Below are positions 59,238-64,000 of a stretch of 64,000 nucleotides of DNA, in pieces. The stretch's first letter is position 1, and each line of letters starts with the position of its first letter. Source of the DNA: Mangifera indica (taxonomy: Eukaryota; Streptophyta; Magnoliopsida; Sapindales; Anacardiaceae); contig NC_058137.1 in the NCBI RefSeq assembly GCF_011075055.1, positions 1,426,001-1,490,000 on the forward strand. The letters are read 5' to 3'. The translations under genes and the position numbers were made by a program. The notes under the pieces were generated by a model. That model searched no databases, had not been told where the DNA came from, and saw only the letters and a program-made list of their open reading frames with translations.

Positions 59238-62200
59238 ATGCCGTTGACGAGGTATCAGATAAGGAATGAGTTCAGTTTGGCGGATCCGGAGCTGTACAAA
59301 GCTGCAGATAGAGATGATCCTGAAGCACTTCTTGAAGGAGTCGCTATGGCTGGCTTGGTTGGTATCTTGCGCCAGCTCGGCGACCTTGCCGAGTGAGTTT
59401 CAGCTTCGATTTGGCTTTGTTTTTGCTCGAATTATGAGTTTTGAGTAAAATGTTTAGTTAATAGGACTTGAATTTTACTGAATCAACTGATTAAAATAGG
59501 TGTTGAAGGTAATTAAGTTTAATTTAGATTTGGATTTTTTTGATCCGATTTAATAATTTATTATTATTTATAAGCAAAGATTGTAATGATTCAGGAATTC
59601 ATTTAGCAATTTGAGTTCGAGATTTTTTTTTTCAGGTTAACTTTACTTTTTGTTGGTCAAAATTCAAAACAGAATTCGGATAATTAAAGTTCATATTAAA
59701 TGTTGAATAGGAATATTAAAGAAGTTGGAGGCAATTCCATACCTTGTTGTGACGGATTGTAACTGTGAATTGTCCACTTCACTTGTTGTTTGGGAGAGCT
59801 ATCATGAGAGTTGTGTTGTATTTGCATTTATATTCAAGTTTGGTTGTGGTTGTTTTAGGTTTGCTGCTGAGATATTCCATGACTTACACGAAGAGGTAAT
59901 GGTGACTGCGGCAAGAGGCCATGAGCTGATGGTTCGTGTCCAACAGCTTGAGGTTGAATTTCCTTCTATCGAGATGGCTTTTCTTTCCCAAACGAATCAT
60001 TCATCATTATTTACTAGTACAGGTTTGTGACTTCCTTCTCTATCAATTTTTTAATGTACATTTTCATCTAAATATAGATGGAAATTGCATTATCTTGAAG
60101 CATATATTTAAGAGTGCCTCTTGTATATATTTAGTCGTTAGTTGTTTCCTTCACAAGATTTTTCCAGATCTATGAGTACTATCATTGTGTTCTTGTGGGT
60201 GAAGAAAACATCTATTTAATGGTATGGTAAAAGGTCATACATAAGTAAAGATTTAATTTTGTTTCAGGAGTTGAGTGGCATCCTAATCTGCGAATGGAAC
60301 AGAATCTGGTAACTCGTGGTGACTTACCTCGTTGTGTAATGGACTCTTATGAAGAATGTCGTGGTCCACCACGGTTGTTTCTTTTAGACAAGTATGATTA
60401 CCTGAATTCTGTTAACTTTTTAACAATTATGATGAAAATGTTGAAAAGTATTTGCTTTTAAAAAAATAAAACTTATCATTAATATCTGAAATTATCAGAT
60501 TTGATGTTGCGGGAGCGGGGGCATGTTTGAAGCGTTACACTGATCCATCGTTCTTTAAAGTTGAAGCAGCAGTGGAAGTCCAGAGGGAAAGGAAAATTCG
60601 CAAAGTGAAGGTATTGCAGTGAAAGTATTTTCATCATACAGTGTAATCTTCTTCATTGGTCATTGTATTAGAGTATTGTTTTCTGATCTATTTTCTATGC
60701 TCAGTAAACGTAATCATCCATCTTACTGTTTCAGTTTATTTTCTGTGTATGAGGCTTTTTCCATTTCCATTGTAGTGAACAGAAATTTTGTTTTAAAACT
60801 ATTTATGAGTGTATTAATTATTGCATTGAGATTTATATTTAGTTGTGGCCTTGGCATTCCTTATGGTAGTGCCTTCTTTTGATTCAAAGAATTGCCCTTT
60901 ATGTTGAAGATGTTATTTTGTCTTTATGTTTCTGGCAGAAGAAAGGATCACGCTGGAGGAGTGGAGAAACACCAGAAATAGTACCGACGTCACATGCCAA
61001 GTAAGGCATTGTAGTCCATACTTATGCTTAACTTGTGATGGTTTAAAGTGATTAGCTGACTCAAGTTGGTTTCAAATGCTGCAGACTGCATCAGTTGTTT
61101 CTGGAAGAGAAGGTCGAGAAGGGCCAGAGTGATCCTGCACGTCTTGTGAAATTGAAAAAGAGGCAATTATCTCCTTTGGACACAAAAGCTGGGAAAAGTT
61201 ACATGGAGAAATTCCTGGAGGCTTCTGAACACAATGTTGTTCGTGAAATTTCTGTTACTCCACTGGCTTTGAAACTGACATCAGATAATTCTAGTGATTC
61301 AGGCCTAGAAATACATGATATCAGTACAGTGAGTCCTGTGAAAAAATCAACTCAGGGAAAGGAAAGCACACGTAATTCACAGGAAGTAGTACGAAATCCA
61401 TCTATAGATGAGTTCTATGGGGAGGTCATTGATAGACAGATTGTGAAGATGCCTGAACCAACTGCTGATGATGAGACTGATGCAATTCCTTCTGTTCCTC
61501 TTAAAGTGACAGTTGAGAAGGAAATAGCTGTTGACAGGGAAGGCAAAATGGATGGCAGTGTAGATGGGGATAATTCTGATGATATGACCAGTGAAGTTGA
61601 CAATTACATGGATGCTCTCACTACCATGGAGTCAGAAATGGAAACAGATAATGAATATAGACCTAAAACTGGTATGGGCTTCTTGAATGTTGAAAAACGT
61701 GAGATGGATTCTGGTAAGAATGATGAACAGCTGGAGTCCCGAGCTCATTTTTCGGATTCTCAATCAATTGGAAACTTTTCTGCGTCAGATGATGGGAACA
61801 GTTCAGTCAAGAAAGGAAGATCTAGCTTCTCATACTCTGATACTCTAAGCAATTTGGCTGAAAATACACCATCTGATGGTGAAGGGTCAGCTAAAGTGTC
61901 TCCTTCTTCTGAAGCTTTTGTGGCTGATATTACAGAGATTCCATCGTCTCATGATCTCAAGTTGTCAAATGATATGAGCGTTGATGTATGTGCAGCTTCT
62001 AGTTCATATCTTGTGGATTCAAAACCTTCCCTTTTGCAGTTTGATTTTGCAGCAAGTTCACAGCAGCACAAATTAGATGAAACACCCTCTGAATCTATTA
62101 AACCTTGTTCTGAGTCATCATATGTTGAAGAAAGTGAGACAAATTTGGTTAATTCTTCAGCAGTTGCCTCTGAAATGTCTTTTCAGAGAAAGGATGGTGC

Positions 62201-64000
62201 TGTTTTTACACATTATGCTGAGAGCCATCCTGTGGATAAATTGGATGACAGGGATCCAAGTGTCTCTTTTGATGCTGTGTTGCATTTGTCAAACAATTTA
62301 GATCTGACTCATGAAAAGAAAAGCACTGATGATTCTGCAGATGACAGTTTTCCTGAAAATTTGGTCATTATTAAGGTTGATTCACCTGAGTCAGTTAATT
62401 CTCCTAGAAAGGAACAGGTCGCTCTCTTAGCCATTCATGAAGCAGAAATATGTTCTGGTTCTGCATCATTGCCTGCCAATTCGAATGTGGAGCTGGATGA
62501 TTTAATATCTGAAGTAAATGATGCTTTCCCTGAAAGCGGAGCCCACTCAGAAACTTCAACTTCCATTGTTGATGCTTCACAGACTCCTAGCTCCAAAGAG
62601 CAGCAAGTATCAAATATTGAGGATAATATTCCCTGTATTGGGCTTGACTCGACAGAAAAGACAGCTTTGTATTCTGAGGAAGCAAATCTTGAAGATATTT
62701 CTAGGGCTGCAGACAGTGAGAAAATAGGTGAATTGACATGTGAGGATCATTCTGTGAAAGGAGATGAGGTCTCTCTTGTACTCCCATGTAAGAGCATAGA
62801 TTGTTTAGCCCTCGAGGATCATGATGGCTTAGATGATGTGGTAGCTGAAAGTGTTATAGCAGAAAACCTGGTTGTGCCTACTATTGCTGTTGATGATGTG
62901 CCTACTACCACCAGTGCTGATGATACTGTTGACCATGTTGTTTCTCTGCCACAAGATTCAATTTGTTCTCCATCTAGTAATATTGAAAATTTACAAGAAT
63001 CTCATTTTGGTAGTGAGGACCCTACTCAGGAAGGATTGGAATGTATTGAGCCAATTTTTCCAGCACATGTTGAAGGATCTGAGGCAGAAAAGGAAATGAG
63101 TCATCTGGATGTTGACTCCACATCCTGCAAGTTGGCCCCTGATGATAATACTTATTTGAAAGTGGTTGATGATGATTCATCTTTAGCTGATTGCACCCAA
63201 AATAGAATGGTTGAAGGTGATGCCATCATTGCACAGCCATCATCAGCACCAGGTGACCAAGAGCTGGAATGTCTCCATCAGGATGGTCTTCTAGAAGAGG
63301 CTGACTGTGTCACATCTTCACCTGCTGGTCACCTCCCAAATCCAGAAATTTGTTTTCAACAGTCTCTGGTTCTGCAAGCTGATCAATTTGATGGGGAATT
63401 GTCAAAAGCAGAAGAAGCAAATTCTAGTTCATCTCAACATCAGTCTGAACTAATACAATCTTCAAATCTCACAGATCATGAAAGACTTTTTAATGATGCT
63501 TCTGAATCTTGTCAAGAAGAAATTCCAAGTGAGCCGTCACCTTCTGATGATTTAGCACAATCAGCTGGCCAGGAAATTATCAGTGTTGAACAAACAATGG
63601 ATCCATTAGGTTCTGTCCCTCCTTGGTTTGGCCTTCTCCATGAGGCAACTCCAGTCAATATGGAGGAGATTCCACCACTGCCACCTCTACCACCAATGCA
63701 GTGGAGGTTAGGAAAGATTCAAGATACCCCACTAATTTCACAGCAAGAACCGATTGGTCATAGTCAGAAGTCATTTCCATCAATTCTGCCATTTAAAAAT
63801 GATGAGAAAGCTCAATTTGGTTTTCCAGATCAACAGAGAGGCATTGTACAGTCTGGGAATCCATTTCTTCCCCTCACTGCTGTTGGAGTTGAGGAGTTAC
63901 AAGTGTCTGAACAGAAAGTGGGTAATACAGGGCAGCCTACTACTTCATTGCAAATGCTAACTAAGATTAACCAAGCAAATGATAAAGAGAGCAGTGTTAC
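59238..64000 (+). CDS. SCAR2: SCAR/WAVE protein, SCAR2-like (5' part, runs off the right edge)
   Basis: Subunit of the WAVE regulatory complex that receives ROP GTPase signals and activates ARP2/3 to nucleate actin, controlling trichome and pavement-cell shape. Six exons are in phase with GT-AG borders: 59238-59392, 59859-60022, 60268-60391, 60499-60610, 60939-61000 and 61085 to beyond 64000. The SCAR homology domain occupies about residues 1-190: [81 protein letters not shown] basic stretch follows ([17 protein letters not shown]). The large last exon is Ser/Asp/Glu-rich and stays open to the window end, with a proline cluster ([20 protein letters not shown]) that is characteristic of plant SCARs. 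The WH2-acidic ARP2/3 activating end lies outside. SCAR2 rather than SCAR1/3/4 is inferred from length and neighbours. Confidence 0.94.

Overview
The window is nuclear DNA of a flowering plant, most likely a rosid eudicot. Genes have GT-AG introns, plant-only families are present (LURP-one-related, P-class PPR, SCAR, TOL, MIR164), and AT-rich intergenic DNA is full of small transposon relics. The species cannot be named from the sequence alone. No bacterial, viral or organellar gene block was seen.

Layout. The left end (1-4136, +) carries the last 11 exons of RAPTOR, the TOR-complex scaffold. It converges on a complete nine-exon TOM1-like (TOL) ubiquitin-binding sorting gene (5034-9580, -). 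A 6-kb AT-rich stretch follows and holds an 856-bp fold-back Mutator-like element with a perfect 9-bp target-site duplication (11606-12461). From 15.9 to 23.1 kb lies a minus-strand tandem array of LURP-one-related (LOR) genes. Four copies look intact (16878-17680, 18970-19790, 21171-21991, 22255-23033), one full-length copy is a pseudogene (20037-20764), and three shorter relics remain. The last four large copies come from duplication of a two-gene unit of about 2.2 kb. A single-exon PPR gene (24487-25968, +) follows. A MIR164 precursor (about 28740-28872, -) is the only gene recognised in the 9 kb after it. Next come a PLAC8-family membrane protein gene with a leader intron and two tiny uORFs (34904-36628, +), a wound-induced protein 1-like gene (38235-38735, -), a small plant gene of unknown function (46520-47125, -), a two-exon short-chain dehydrogenase (50936-51916, -), and the first six exons of a SCAR/WAVE gene, probably SCAR2, running off the right edge (59238-64000, +).

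Gene context. From memory, Arabidopsis has TOL6, a PPR gene and SCAR2 close together (At2g38410, At2g38420, At2g38440), and TOL8 near RAPTOR1B (At3g08790, At3g08850). The order RAPTOR-TOL-PPR-SCAR here would then be an ancestral block that Arabidopsis has split between duplicated segments. This supports the identities but needs a synteny search. The genes do not form a pathway: TOR signalling, endosomal sorting, organelle RNA processing, actin nucleation, defence-type LOR proteins and a NAC-targeting microRNA sit together by ancestry.

The intergenic DNA is dominated by AT-rich MITE-like families. One 120-150 bp family occurs at least four times, and another has TTCGAGTT/AACTCGAA-type arms. 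There are also a tRNA-type SINE-like candidate and a 69-bp inverted repeat 0.9 kb apart. The best candidates for a second look are the fold-back Mutator-like element, the LOR array with its intron-less extended copy, and the MIR164 locus.
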